A stretch of 64,000 nt of DNA from the NCBI GenBank assembly GCA_947497245.1, contig CANMFO010000001.1, positions 124,001 through 188,000 of the forward strand. Direction: 5' to 3'. Positions 1 through 8,798 of this stretch are shown here, piece by piece. Every line of letters starts with the position of its first letter. Positions within the stretch are counted from its first letter, which is position 1. The DNA comes from an uncultured Flavobacteriaceae bacterium (GTDB lineage: Bacteria; Bacteroidota; Bacteroidia; Flavobacteriales; Flavobacteriaceae). Below the pieces are notes generated by a model. It was not told where the DNA came from, ran no database searches, and saw only the letters and a program-made list of their open reading frames with translations. Made by a program: the position numbers and the translations under genes.

Positions 1-1
1 G

Positions 2-235
2 AGTTGTGCCGAGTCCGATTTCTTGGTGGATTTCACGAAAGAAAACCCCTTGGTCCTGGGTGCGAGGCAGACCGGTGGCGGATTTGGGGGATGTACCCTG
101 AACATCGTACATCGAGATGGGGTGGATTCCTTTATAAAGAGTGCTTCGGAAGCGTACGCAAAGGCCTTCGATATTTCGCTCGAGGCATTTGAGGTCACTC
201 CAAGCCAGGGAACGACCATTGTAAGAAAAGGTTAG
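2..235 (+). CDS. galK: Galactokinase, C-terminal fragment (5' end outside window)
   Basis: The reading frame is open from base 2 to a TAG at 233-235. The 77 residues carry the C-terminal signature of GHMP-family galactokinases, LGARQTGGGFGGCTLN, preceded by a segment resembling the family's 'ELDFLVDFT' stretch (here ESDFLVDFTKEN). Galactokinase phosphorylates galactose to galactose-1-phosphate in the Leloir pathway. The glycine-rich motif helps shape the active site next to the sugar. The start and the ATP-binding region lie left of the window, so completeness cannot be judged. Its stop overlaps the stop of the convergent response-regulator gene by 3 bases. Confidence 0.85.
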   Translation, partial: SCAESDFLVDFTKENPLVLGARQTGGGFGGCTLNIVHRDGVDSFIKSASEAYAKAFDISLEAFEVTPSQGTTIVRKG

Positions 236-936
236 GTTTCCATCAGAGCCCGCTCCAGGTTTTCCTTTTTTTGCCGGCTCATGGGAATCAATTTGCCACC
301 GATTTCAACATTGGTGCTACAGAACTTCTCCACGCGCTCGACATTCACGGCATAGGACTTGTGTATCCGTACAAATTTGTCCTTTGGCAACCGCTCCAAG
401 AATGACTTCATGGTGGAAAGCACCAACATGGTACTGTCATCGCTTGTTACCAATTTAATGTAATCGCCCAAAGCTTCTATCCATTTAATTTCATTGACGA
501 ACACCTTTTTCTTTTGAAGATTACTGTTGACAAAAATATATTCTTTGTCGTCTTCATCTTTGATCAACTGCAAATGGGTATTGAGTGCACGTTGGACCGC
601 CGCATTGAAGCGTTCTTGGGCGATCGGTTTTTGTAGATAATCCGTTACGTCGTAGTCAAACGCCCTTAGGGCATAACCGGATTTCCCCGAGATCACGATT
701 ACCTGGGGCCTGTTTTCAAGGGTGTCCAAAAAATCGAACCCACTTATCCGCGGCATTTCAATATCCAGGAACAACAAATCTACCTGTCGGTCCATCATCC
801 CCTTTTTGGCCGCGGCCCCACTATCATATGTGGCTTCCAACAAAAGGCTGGGGTGTTTTTTCACCATTTTCGATACCACCTTGAGTTGCAGGTTCGAATC
901 GTCAATTACGACGGTCTTCAGTACTTTGTTTGCCAC
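232..936 (-). CDS. LytTR-family response regulator
   Basis: This is a 234-residue two-domain regulator. The N-terminal receiver has the acidic pair in VVIDDSN near residue 10, the phospho-acceptor Asp in LLFLDIEMP near residue 57, and a Lys in the usual YLQKPI position. The C-terminal half is a LytTR DNA-binding domain (FVNEIKWIEALGDYIKL ... FVRIHKSYAVN). It presumably answers a LytS-type histidine kinase, but none is adjacent, so it is an orphan here. The start is a GTG at 936; no ATG lies close upstream, and a TAACTTTG -7 box sits about 27 bases upstream. It converges on galK. Confidence 0.92.
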   Translation of the reverse strand: MANKVLKTVVIDDSNLQLKVVSKMVKKHPSLLLEATYDSGAAAKKGMMDRQVDLLFLDIEMPRISGFDFLDTLENRPQVIVISGKSGYALRAFDYDVTDYLQKPIAQERFNAAVQRALNTHLQLIKDEDDKEYIFVNSNLQKKKVFVNEIKWIEALGDYIKLVTSDDSTMLVLSTMKSFLERLPKDKFVRIHKSYAVNVERVEKFCSTNVEIGGKLIPMSRQKKENLERALMET

Positions 937-962
937 GGCTCCTCATTTTTAAAAACCTGGGC

Positions 963-970
963 CAAAGTTA
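963..970 (-). promoter_or_regulatory. Candidate -7 box (TAACTTTG) for the LytTR regulator
   Basis: On the minus strand this reads TAACTTTG, matching the Bacteroidota -7 consensus TAnnTTTG. It would place a transcript start about 20 bases before the GTG at 936. No clear -33 TTTG was found at the usual spacing, so the assignment rests on one element. Confidence 0.4.
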
Positions 971-1277
971 GTCGGTAATAATTGATAATAAAATGATAAA
1001 AGTCAGAATTCGCATTAATTTGGCCACTATATGGCTAAAATGTGTCGATTTTTCCCAAAAAAGGACTTTGCTTTTTAGAGGGCAGGGGAACTGCCCCTTT
1101 TTAAGCGCGGTTCAAGTACCGGAGCAGCACCCATGTCCACCTAAGATCGTAAGTATTTGGCCTTGATCACGCCTAAAGGGGAACGAGTGTTTTAATACGG
1201 GTTTGAACCGGATTTTTGGGTGCGGACTCCATAATAACTTTTAATAACTAATAAGTGAGGTTTTTTTGTAAAAAACC
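971..1277. other. Intergenic region between response regulator and trxB
   Basis: About 300 AT-rich bases between two divergently transcribed genes. It must hold the remaining promoter elements of both. I see no open reading frame worth calling, no strong hairpin and no tRNA-like structure. Confidence 0.5.
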
Positions 1278-1285
1278 TACTTTTG
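1278..1285 (+). promoter_or_regulatory. Candidate -7 box (TACTTTTG) for trxB
   Basis: TACTTTTG matches TAnnTTTG exactly and lies 31 bases before the trxB ATG. The T-run ending in TTTG at 1265-1268 is too close to serve as a standard -33 element, so only the -7 box is supported. Confidence 0.4.
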
Positions 1286-1316
1286 CCTAATAGCTAAATT
1301 TGATAAGAATTCGATT

Positions 1317-2282
1317 ATGTCAGAACAAGTAGAGCGAATAAAAACATTGATAATAGGGTCTGGTCCGGCAGGATATACCGCGGCGATATATGCGGCAAGG
1401 GCAGATTTAAAACCCGTGGTCTATACGGGTATGGAGCCTGGGGGGCAGCTGACCACTACTACTGAGGTGGACAATTTTCCAGGATATCCGGAAGGAATTG
1501 ATGGTCCGGGCATGATGGTCCAATTGCAACAGCAGGCCGAACGTTTTGGCACGGAGGTCCGTATTGGAATGGTCACTGCGGTCGACCTGAGCGAAGAGGT
1601 AGGGGGCATCCATAAAGTAACGGTTGACAACAACAAATTGATCGAGGCGGAGACCATCATCATTTCCACCGGGGCGACCGCCAAATATTTAAATATTCCA
1701 AGTGAGCAACGGCTACGTGGGGGCGGGGTTTCCGCCTGTGCCGTTTGTGATGGTTTTTTCTACAAGGGCCAAGATGTGGCCATTGTCGGAGCAGGGGATA
1801 CCGCGGCAGAAGAAGCTTCGTACTTGGCCAATATCTGTAACAAGGTGACCATGTTGGTAAGAAGGGATGTTATGCGGGCATCGAAAGCCATGCAGCACCG
1901 GGTGCGAAGTTTGAAGAACATTGAAATAAAGTTCAATACCGAAGTAGATGAGGTGTTGGGAGATCAAGTGGTGGAGGGCCTGCGCATGGTCAACAATAAA
2001 ACCGGGGAAAGAGAAGACATTGCCATTACCGGCCTTTTTATCGCTATCGGCCATAAGCCCAATACCGATATTTTTAAAGGGCAATTGGATATGGACGAAA
2101 CCGGGTATATAACCACTGTGGGGAAGTCCACCAAAACCAACAGACCTGGGGTTTTTGCTTCAGGGGACGCGCAGGACAAGGAATACCGGCAAGCCGTTAC
2201 CGCAGCAGGTACAGGTTGTATGGCCGCCTTGGACGCCGAAAGGTATTTGGCCACAATTGAAACCACGGAAGAAGTAGCCTAA
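1317..2282 (+). CDS. trxB: Thioredoxin-disulfide reductase
   Basis: A 321-residue protein of the normal length for bacterial low-molecular-weight TrxB. The FAD-binding motif GSGPAGYTAA starts at residue 14. The redox-active CAVC pair is at 141-144. The NADPH-binding GAGDTA motif is near 158, and the C-terminal FAD motif (GVFASGDAQD) is near 282. It transfers electrons from NADPH to thioredoxin in the cytoplasm, supporting thiol homeostasis and ribonucleotide reductase. It stands as a single gene with its own -7 box and a strong terminator 18 bases after the stop. Confidence 0.97.
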   Translation: MSEQVERIKTLIIGSGPAGYTAAIYAARADLKPVVYTGMEPGGQLTTTTEVDNFPGYPEGIDGPGMMVQLQQQAERFGTEVRIGMVTAVDLSEEVGGIHKVTVDNNKLIEAETIIISTGATAKYLNIPSEQRLRGGGVSACAVCDGFFYKGQDVAIVGAGDTAAEEASYLANICNKVTMLVRRDVMRASKAMQHRVRSLKNIEIKFNTEVDEVLGDQVVEGLRMVNNKTGEREDIAITGLFIAIGHKPNTDIFKGQLDMDETGYITTVGKSTKTNRPGVFASGDAQDKEYRQAVTAAGTGCMAALDAERYLATIETTEEVA

Positions 2283-2299
2283 GTTGTTCCCGTTATAAA

Positions 2300-2333
2300 A
2301 AAAGGGTTGCTAGACGGCAACCCTTTTGTTTTT
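2300..2333. terminator. Bidirectional rho-independent terminator
   Basis: An 11-base-pair hairpin (AAAAGGGTTGC at 2300-2310, GCAACCCTTTT at 2317-2327, six-base loop) with T-rich sequence on both sides. It lies between convergent genes trxB and the small exported protein gene, and can serve both. Confidence 0.85.
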
Positions 2334-2352
2334 ATACTGTGGTGAACGCCGG

Positions 2353-2796
2353 TCAGTCGATTCGTTTGTAGTTTTCGGAAAATGTTCGGTGCCCTTCATC
2401 ATCCAATGTGATTTGGCTATAACTATCGGTATGCAGCTCAAGTTCAAAACGAAACACCTGTACCGTATCCATAATTTTCATCATGGCCTCGGAAGCGTAT
2501 TCCAACTGCTCCTCTAAATTTCCATCTTTTACTTGATATTTGCCAAAGCCGAACCATTCAGCGGGATCGTCAGGGGAATAGCGTGTCCACATGACTTTTC
2601 CCTTGCTGTAAATCTTAACTTGGCGGTACCCATTGTCGTTGTAAAGGGTGTCGGATACATTTTCTCCGTCCCAATTAAAGCGGTTTACGAGCTCCCATGT
2701 GCCTTCCAGTGGGGAGACCTGTGGTTTTGGTGAGGTGAATTTGGAAGCGGAAACCAAAATCAACATCAGGAAAACCAATCCAAATACTTTTTTCAT
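2353..2796 (-). CDS. Small exported lipocalin-like protein
   Basis: 147 residues with a signal peptide (MKKVFGLVFLMLILVSAS) and no lipobox Cys, so probably periplasmic or secreted. After the leader come 'LEGTWELVNRF' and a series of alternating strands (KIYSKGKVMWTRY, FGFGKYQVKDGNLEE). This is the typical look of the small Bacteroidota lipocalin-like proteins that begin with 'GTW' and read like an eight-stranded barrel. No catalytic residue is evident and the ligand is unknown. It is transcribed away from the epimerase block and shares the terminator at 2300-2333. Confidence 0.7.
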   Translation of the reverse strand: MKKVFGLVFLMLILVSASKFTSPKPQVSPLEGTWELVNRFNWDGENVSDTLYNDNGYRQVKIYSKGKVMWTRYSPDDPAEWFGFGKYQVKDGNLEEQLEYASEAMMKIMDTVQVFRFELELHTDSYSQITLDDEGHRTFSENYKRID

Positions 2797-2921
2797 GCCA
2801 GTGTTTTTAAGTTAATACTGCGGGGAACACATAAAAGATACAATATATTTTAACATATTCATAAAAATATGTGTGAAAATTTATAACTATGATAACAGGA
2901 TTTGACGGGTTAAAAAAGGGG

Positions 2922-3971
2922 TCAGGAAAGGTGTGGATTGACCGCGAGGGCCAGTTTTTGGATATCATCCGGGATGTGTCCGGCACTCAGTACAATCCTG
3001 CACATGGCAGAGGCGTCCTCATTGGGATAGTTAAAACTGGTTACGATCATCCTTTCCCGTTTTAAATGCGCTGTAAGGGCCATGTCACTATAGCTGAAGC
3101 TAGGATGTCCTGGCATCCAAGCAAGTTTTTTTGGGTGATCGAGGAGACCCAGGAACAATTGGATACGCTGCTTTAGAATGTCCCTTTTTTCAGCATATAT
3201 GTGTTGTGAATGGAGCAGGGTGGCCATTGCTGCCGGGGAAGCCGGACTCGCCCCCCCGAAAAAGTCCGATCGGGTGAGATGATCTATTCTTTGTCGGGTT
3301 CCAAAAACGGCCCCGGCCTGTACCCCATATCCTTTTCCCAGGGAACAGGAAACCAGTAGTTCTTTAGGCCCAAGCGCCTTGACCATTTGGTGCACCCCCG
3401 CGCCCTGCCTGCCCACGATGCCCATTCCATGGGAATCGTCGACCACTAGGATGAGCCGCTTCAAAGGCAGCGACCTTAGTCCCTCGAAATGGGGGTAATT
3501 ACTGCCCGAAAATTCGATGGAGTCCAAAAAAACGACAGGTACCACATCCGGCTTTTCCGAAATATGCTGCCTCAATGCAATGTTGAGGGCGGTAAAGGTG
3601 GTATAGGGCCTTACTTTGGACGCATAGAGTGCCGAATGGGTGTTCGGCGCATAGAACGCCCTGTATTGGGGAACATTGAAGTGCTGTACCACAAACTGCC
3701 CGGCCAGATAGCCGGAAGACAATGAGGTACAGGCCTCGCTGCCGACCAAAGCCGCCAGATGTTCCTCGGCCTCTTCAAAAACGGTAAGACGTACGTTCGA
3801 TTTCCGGGATGCACTGTAGTTGGTTCCGTACGTTTTTATGTTTGCAATGAACAGCTCCTGGAATTCGGGATCGGTCTGAAGCCCTAAATAGGAGGTACCC
3901 CCAAAGTAGAGGTGCGGCTTCCCGTCAATCGTTATTTCCCTTCCCGGAAAAGAATTGATATACTGTTCCAT
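2922..3971 (-). CDS. PLP-dependent alpha-oxoamine-synthase-like enzyme
   Basis: 349 residues of fold type I aminotransferase, closest in look to 8-amino-7-oxononanoate synthase and 2-amino-3-ketobutyrate CoA ligase. Visible motifs are the N-terminal GGTSYLGL, the PLP-ring Asp and His in VVDDSHGMG (178-184), and the Schiff-base Lys K213 in SCSLGKGYGVQAG. It is about 40 residues shorter than BioF and its lysine loop differs from the BioF form, so biotin synthesis is unlikely, and no other bio genes are nearby. The ATG shares one base with the stop of the upstream epimerase gene (TAATG), so translation is probably coupled. An acyl-amino acid condensation or amino-acid role tied to the epimerase is inference. 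Confidence 0.8.
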   Translation of the reverse strand: MEQYINSFPGREITIDGKPHLYFGGTSYLGLQTDPEFQELFIANIKTYGTNYSASRKSNVRLTVFEEAEEHLAALVGSEACTSLSSGYLAGQFVVQHFNVPQYRAFYAPNTHSALYASKVRPYTTFTALNIALRQHISEKPDVVPVVFLDSIEFSGSNYPHFEGLRSLPLKRLILVVDDSHGMGIVGRQGAGVHQMVKALGPKELLVSCSLGKGYGVQAGAVFGTRQRIDHLTRSDFFGGASPASPAAMATLLHSQHIYAEKRDILKQRIQLFLGLLDHPKKLAWMPGHPSFSYSDMALTAHLKRERMIVTSFNYPNEDASAMCRIVLSAGHIPDDIQKLALAVNPHLS

Positions 3972-4981
3972 TATCGCAAGCTTATCCCACTACCGCCAAG
4001 GCTAGGGAAGACCAGCTTGCCCTGTTCCAGAATTTTAACCCCATCGGCAATATCCTCCCGAAGCAGCAAGGGTCCGTCCATATCAACATAATCCAGTTGG
4101 GGAAGCAGTTGTGCAATGGCCGAAATGCCCACCGTAGACTCGGTCATGCAGCCGACCATTACCTTAAGTCCCAACTGTCTTGCTTCCCTGATCATCCGGA
4201 GGGCCGGTGTGAGTCCGCCACATTTGGTGAGTTTTATGTTGATGCCGCTGAAATGAAGCCCGCATTTTTTTACATCGCTTTCCACTATACAGCTCTCATC
4301 GGCGATCACTGGCAGCACGCTGCCGTGCATTACCTGCTCCATCCCCTGCCAATCGTCCGCCGCCAGGGGTTGTTCCAAGAACTCCACTCCCAGTTCCTTC
4401 AACAGCGGTGCATTGCTTATGGTTTCTTTGGCCGTCCAGGCGCAGTTGGCATCGATCCTAAAAACGGCATCCGTATGTTGGCGGAGTTCCCGGACGATGG
4501 CGAGGTCATTGTCCCCGCCCAGTTTGATCTTGTAAATGGGCCAGGGGGTTTCCTTTATTCTGGCCACCATTTTTTCAATGGTGGCGATACCAATGGTATA
4601 ATTGCTGACGGGATACCGGTCAATATTCGTTCCCCAAAGCGCGTACAAGGGTTTTCCCAGGAGCTTACCGTACAGATCGTGGGCGGCCAGGTCCAGGGCG
4701 CAGATGGCAAAGTTGGTCAATTGCCTTGTCGTCAGAAATTCATGGAATGCCCCGGGCTCGATAAATTCGTAGGCCTCTACCTCTTTACGGATCGCCTCGA
4801 TCTCCGCTACCATACTTTCCACCGTAATCCGATAGTAGGGATTTGAGGTGGATTCCCCATAGCCGGTTTCCCCTTGATGGGAAAGACTTACGATCAGCGT
4901 ATCCTGAAAATCATGGGATTCCCTGGAGATGCTGAAGGTGTGTTTTAAAGGGAGAACGAACTTTTTGAGCGTTATGCGCAT
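3971..4981 (-). CDS. Dipeptide epimerase (L-Ala-D/L-Glu type), enolase superfamily
   Basis: From the ATG at 4981 the protein has 336 residues; another ATG at 4999 would add six. The muconate-lactonizing subgroup signature is complete: KxK catalytic lysines K151/K153 (IYKIKLGG), metal ligands D177 (RIDANCAW), E203 (FLEQPL) and D228 (IADES), and the second base K250 (NIKLTKCGG). Enzymes of this type epimerise L-Ala-D-Glu from murein or related dipeptides in the cytoplasm, allowing peptidoglycan peptides to be reused. The exact dipeptide specificity cannot be read from the motifs. It is the first gene of a tightly coupled pair with the PLP enzyme. Confidence 0.88.
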   Translation of the reverse strand: MRITLKKFVLPLKHTFSISRESHDFQDTLIVSLSHQGETGYGESTSNPYYRITVESMVAEIEAIRKEVEAYEFIEPGAFHEFLTTRQLTNFAICALDLAAHDLYGKLLGKPLYALWGTNIDRYPVSNYTIGIATIEKMVARIKETPWPIYKIKLGGDNDLAIVRELRQHTDAVFRIDANCAWTAKETISNAPLLKELGVEFLEQPLAADDWQGMEQVMHGSVLPVIADESCIVESDVKKCGLHFSGINIKLTKCGGLTPALRMIREARQLGLKVMVGCMTESTVGISAIAQLLPQLDYVDMDGPLLLREDIADGVKILEQGKLVFPSLGGSGISLR

Positions 4982-5032
4982 TGTGCAGATTATTTGCATT
5001 AAATATACTCAAACCCTGATTACCTAAAAATA

Positions 5033-5058
5033 AAACCCCGACAAAACTGCCGGGGTTT
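5033..5058 (-). terminator. Rho-independent terminator after the DUF2807 gene
   Basis: An 8-bp stem (AAACCCCG at 5033-5040 with CGGGGTTT at 5051-5058) with a T-rich tail on the minus strand. It separates the PadR-PspC-DUF2807 block from the epimerase pair. Confidence 0.75.
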
Positions 5059-5088
5059 CCATTTGCTGCCCAGGTGGTTTGAACAGGT

Positions 5089-5832
5089 TCAATTTCTATG
5101 GGTAATGCTTCCCGATAGATGTTTCTTGCTTTTAACGGAAGGGTCGCCCGAATAGGAAATATTTCCCCCGCTACTGGCATTGGCGACCAAGGATTCGGAT
5201 ACACGGATACTCACGTTCCCCCCGCTGCTCGCCTCGGCATCGCACACCTTGGATTCCAGGTCTTTGGCATTGATGTTTCCGCCACTGCTCGCATCGACGT
5301 CCGCGTTGGTCGTATCCCCAGAAATGCTGAGGTTGGCCCCGCTGCTGGCATCGATTTCGACATCGTCCGCATTCACTTCGATGACCAGAAGCGCCCCACT
5401 GCTGCCATCGATTTCCAGTTGGTCTGCCTTGATGCGGCTCTTTGTCTTTAAATGGGACCCGCTGGAACCTTTCAAAGCGCTAACCTCTGGGAGTGATACA
5501 TAAATGTTCTTAGTGGCCCGGCCAATATTTCGGCGGGCGTGTATTCGAAGTTTTCCATCCTTGATATCGGTGGCGATAAGGTCGATGACATTCTCATCGG
5601 CCTCCACCTCGATCTTAAAGTCGTTGGCCTGGGTCACATAGACCTTTAAGCCTTCCGATGCGGAGATCTCGGTAAACTCATCAGAGATTTTGCGTTTTTC
5701 CTTCGTGACGTTTCCATTTCCCTTTTTTCCACTTGCCCATCCATCCGCGCCATCGAAACGAATATCGAAACCGCAGGACGATAAAAATAAGGACAGTATT
5801 AATGCGACTGTAATTCTTACTAGTGTTGTCAT
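5089..5832 (-). CDS. DUF2807 (GIN domain) lipoprotein
   Basis: 247 residues with a lipoprotein signal (ILSLFLSSC, Cys at 20). A DUF2807 'putative auto-transporter adhesin head' domain follows. Its C-terminal half shows five spaced repeats of the type D/N-ASSG-(A/G)-N (GSSGALLV, ASSGANLS, ASSGGNIN, ASSGGNVS, ASSGGNIS), about 20 residues apart, as expected for a right-handed beta-helix. These proteins are cell-envelope attached; their molecular function is unknown. The gene follows the PspC gene by 136 bases on the same strand, a pairing I recall as common in Bacteroidota. Confidence 0.85.
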   Translation of the reverse strand: MTTLVRITVALILSLFLSSCGFDIRFDGADGWASGKKGNGNVTKEKRKISDEFTEISASEGLKVYVTQANDFKIEVEADENVIDLIATDIKDGKLRIHARRNIGRATKNIYVSLPEVSALKGSSGSHLKTKSRIKADQLEIDGSSGALLVIEVNADDVEIDASSGANLSISGDTTNADVDASSGGNINAKDLESKVCDAEASSGGNVSIRVSESLVANASSGGNISYSGDPSVKSKKHLSGSITHRN

Positions 5833-5968
5833 GATCGTTGTTTTTTATCCTGTACTTGGTACAAGACCTGGTTACTGTTTATTAATTGATGTAAAAATGT
5901 TGATTCAGGCTGTTGTTCGCGATTATTTTAAACCGAGTTGTTGAATTGGAGGGATGAATTGTGCCCGA

Positions 5969-7771
5969 TCAACTTTCATTGGCATTTAGTTTCACTCCAC
6001 CCTCACCGATTTCCATTCTAAAGGACTCCCCGTGGTCGTCCGTTCCGTTGTTCTCTTCCGCTTTGATATTGACACCGTCCTCATCGATTTTCATCTTGAA
6101 AGAATCCCCATTTTCCTGGATATCGATATCGATTCCCTCACCATTGATGATGATACGGTTGTTGTCTTCTTCATCCTCGTCCCCATCCGGCGTTTCATCC
6201 GGACAGTCCTGGCATTCGATTTCCCCGTCCATGCCCATTTTCCATACAAAGCCTTCAATTTCATCCATATCCCTGTCGTTATTGGTCCGCATGGTCCAAT
6301 TTCGACCGTGGGAGGGATTGTACCTGAACAGGGTTCCCCTAGGGAGGAACAGGTTGACCCGGACTTCCTGATCTTTGAACTTACTTTGCCCCATTGTGGT
6401 CAGAAAGTCGTTCAAAACTATGGTATTGCCTTCTACCCGATAGCTGTAGTCAATTTTTTCGGCCACCGAGCGGGCTTCCTGGATCGAAGGGCCGTTGGCC
6501 TCCTTTTTGACCTCAATGCGGATAAGGGAGTCTTTGGATTCCTTTAAACGGAAACGGACATCATCGGAAAGCAAAACGGATTCCCCATCGTCGTTGTAGG
6601 TCATGATCATATCATCCATCCGCATATGTGCCCCGTTTTCGTATAGGTCCGAGGTGGCCTGGCGGATAGTGAGCGTATCGGACAGGTTTTCAACATAAAG
6701 TTCGTCCTTGACCGTGATACCACCGGTAAAGGCATGGGAGGCCGCTTCGCGCACACCGATTACGATAAGGGAAATAATGGAGATCAACCAAAGGCCCAAC
6801 AGGGAAAACTTGGCAATATTCCCTATCGACTTTAAGTTGGTCACCAAAATCTTAAGTCCCAGATAGAGCAAAAAGAAAAAGGGGATACCGATCGTAAAGA
6901 ACATCAGAATGGACAGGAGCCAGACCGGGGATTCAGTTATATTGCTCAAGAACCCTTCCAGGCCTGGGAGCCGGATCCAGTCCAAGGTCCCAACGGTCAA
7001 CATACCGATGAACATTCCGATAATAGACGCGGCGCCCACGATGATGAGGATGATCCCTATGAACTTACCGAAAATTTTAAACAAGAACATGATGATGTCG
7101 CCAACGGTGTCAAAAAAAGTCCTTCCACCGTTTTTTACCTTGCTTCCTACCTTGTCATAGTCCACACTCTTAATTTTGTCTGCCACATCATCAAAGCCTT
7201 CCTTTACTTTTCGCTCGATATTACTGATATTCACGGCCTCACCGCGCATATCGAGTTTTTGGGAAGTGGTAATGGCCTCGGGAATCAAAATCCAAAGCAG
7301 GCCGTAGAGCAGGATAAATCCCCCCCCGGAACCTATGGTCAGTACGATCCACAATAATCGGACCCACAAGGGATCTATCCCGAGATAGTGGCCCAGTCCG
7401 GCGGATACCCCGGCCACATACTTGTGCTCGGGATCCCGGTACAGTTTTTTGACCCTTTTCCGTTCTTGGGAGGAAGAAGACCTCGGTTCGTCCTCAAAAA
7501 TATCCTCATCGACCATGTAATCTTCGGGCTGCCCCATGATGGCGATGACCTCGTCGACCTCCTTTTGGGTAATGACCTGCCGCGCGTCTTCCAGCTTTTC
7601 ATGAAAAAGTTCGGCGATACGGGCCTCGATATCGGCAAGTATTTCATCGCTTCCAGGAGTGTTGGCGAAGGAGCGCTTTACCGACTCCAGATACCGCCTC
7701 ATTTTATTGTACGCATCTTCATCAATATGAAAAAGTATATTGGCGAGATTTATATTTACTGTCTTGTTCAT
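5969..7771 (-). CDS. PspC-domain membrane protein
   Basis: 600 residues. A cytoplasmic N-terminal region (NINLANILFHIDEDAYNKM) leads into a PspC domain around residues 110-165 (RDPEHKYVAGVSAGLGHYLG ... LLYGLLWILIPEA). Several transmembrane segments follow between about 225 and 345. The C-terminal part is a long acidic, beta-rich tail with a stretch of Asp/Glu (DGDEDEEDNN) and several 'I(N/D)GEG' type repeats. In proteobacteria PspC is the inner-membrane sensor of phage-shock/envelope stress. In Bacteroidota the family commonly follows a PadR gene, as here with a 6-base gap. A role in envelope stress is inference. Confidence 0.88.
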   Translation of the reverse strand: MNKTVNINLANILFHIDEDAYNKMRRYLESVKRSFANTPGSDEILADIEARIAELFHEKLEDARQVITQKEVDEVIAIMGQPEDYMVDEDIFEDEPRSSSSQERKRVKKLYRDPEHKYVAGVSAGLGHYLGIDPLWVRLLWIVLTIGSGGGFILLYGLLWILIPEAITTSQKLDMRGEAVNISNIERKVKEGFDDVADKIKSVDYDKVGSKVKNGGRTFFDTVGDIIMFLFKIFGKFIGIILIIVGAASIIGMFIGMLTVGTLDWIRLPGLEGFLSNITESPVWLLSILMFFTIGIPFFFLLYLGLKILVTNLKSIGNIAKFSLLGLWLISIISLIVIGVREAASHAFTGGITVKDELYVENLSDTLTIRQATSDLYENGAHMRMDDMIMTYNDDGESVLLSDDVRFRLKESKDSLIRIEVKKEANGPSIQEARSVAEKIDYSYRVEGNTIVLNDFLTTMGQSKFKDQEVRVNLFLPRGTLFRYNPSHGRNWTMRTNNDRDMDEIEGFVWKMGMDGEIECQDCPDETPDGDEDEEDNNRIIINGEGIDIDIQENGDSFKMKIDEDGVNIKAEENNGTDDHGESFRMEIGEGGVKLNANES

Positions 7772-7777
7772 TTTTGA

Positions 7778-8110
7778 CTATTTTTTAGAATTGGTTACCA
7801 GATTTGTGGCGTTTCTTAATTCGTCCCAGGTAGAATCGAGCTCCTTGAGGAACAGTTTCCCGGTTTCGGTCAAGGTATAGTACTTTCGTGGCGGCCCGGA
7901 GGTCGATTCTTCCCAACGGTAATTGAGCAGGCCCGCGTTTTTCAACCTGGTGAGCAGGGGATATATGGTTCCCTCTACCACAAGCATTTTGGCGTCTTTC
8001 AGGGTGTTTAGGATTTCGGATGCGTATTTGTCCTTCCCATCGAGGATAGACAATATGCAATACTCCAGAACCCCCTTGCGCATTTGTGCTTTTGTGTTTT
8101 CTACATTCAT
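7778..8110 (-). CDS. PadR-family transcriptional regulator
   Basis: From the ATG at 8110 the protein has 110 residues (MNVENTKAQMRKG...), the normal PadR size; an in-frame ATG 25 codons upstream would give an unlikely basic extension. The winged-helix signature is clear: LEYCILSIL, then VVEGTIYPLLTRLKNAGLL, then GPPRKYYTLTETG. PadR proteins are dimeric repressors that often respond to small ligands or membrane-active compounds. The gene is directly upstream of the PspC gene (6 bases), so it probably controls its own PspC/DUF2807 operon. Confidence 0.92.
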   Translation of the reverse strand: MNVENTKAQMRKGVLEYCILSILDGKDKYASEILNTLKDAKMLVVEGTIYPLLTRLKNAGLLNYRWEESTSGPPRKYYTLTETGKLFLKELDSTWDELRNATNLVTNSKK

Positions 8111-8291
8111 AATTTCTTTTTGCTTTTTATGCAGCCCCGATGGATTCGGAAAGGGTTTCAAATTTTCTGAAAAGCTCGTCTGCATGGGTTAACTGTTCGT
8201 TTTTTGACCGATGGATAAACATCCGCATTGATTTGATTGATGACTAAACTCCTAAATTCGCAGGTGTGATGAGTACCTGTTTTCGTTTGCT

Positions 8292-8798
8292 TTATTCTGG
8301 CATTTTATGATCGTAACTTAACTCCCGTTTTATTTTCCAGATATCATTTTCCTTGACCCAGACGTGGGTGAATTTGGCAATATCCCCCTTTTGGTATTGC
8401 TGCCCGTCCAAAAATTCGAACCTATGGATGCCATGTTGGATGGCTCCGTACAGTTCGCCCTCTTTGTACAAAGGGAACACCTCCAGACTTTTATCGAACA
8501 ATATCCTTTTGGCCGGTTGCGGGTCGGCCGCATTTCTTTTGGCACAATTCTCCTTTACCGGCCCCAAAAACTGTTGTCTTCCCTCGGTCAGCCCTCCCTT
8601 ATCGTGGTAAAACTCAAAATCTTCGGTAAACAAGGCTTCCATTGTTTGGGGATCGCAGCGGTTAAAGGCGGCATCAAAAAGAATGCTGTCTTTCTCCCTG
8701 AGCAACTTGAAGAGCTCGGAATCCCTGGGCAACTGTGCCTGGGCACCCGTAAGGTAGAGGAACAGGCTAAAAAGGGTTATTTGGAAAGGCCGTCTCAT
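8292..8798 (-). CDS. Exported NTF2-like (DUF4440-type) protein
   Basis: From the ATG at 8798 the protein has 168 residues with a signal peptide (MRRPFQITLFSLFLYLTGAQA). The body has the NTF2-like order: an N-terminal helix ending in 'FNRCDPQTMEALFTEDFEF', a conserved Gly-rich turn, and a C-terminal strand pair (GDIAKFTHVWVKEND, then IWKIKRELSYDH). Such domains bind small ligands or act as lyase/isomerase scaffolds; no catalytic set is evident. Its ATG shares one base with the stop of the DUF4870 gene (TAATG), indicating translational coupling. Longer frames upstream of this ATG overlap the DUF4870 gene and are not real. Confidence 0.75.
   Translation of the reverse strand: MRRPFQITLFSLFLYLTGAQAQLPRDSELFKLLREKDSILFDAAFNRCDPQTMEALFTEDFEFYHDKGGLTEGRQQFLGPVKENCAKRNAADPQPAKRILFDKSLEVFPLYKEGELYGAIQHGIHRFEFLDGQQYQKGDIAKFTHVWVKENDIWKIKRELSYDHKMPE

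Noticed and set aside
1261-1268. TTTTTTTG as a -33 element for trxB
   Set aside because: It is only 9 bases from the -7 box; the accepted spacing is about 19-23 bases.
4097-4846. A 249-codon plus-strand frame
   Set aside because: It lies entirely inside the epimerase gene on the other strand, which has all catalytic motifs; it has no family pattern of its own.
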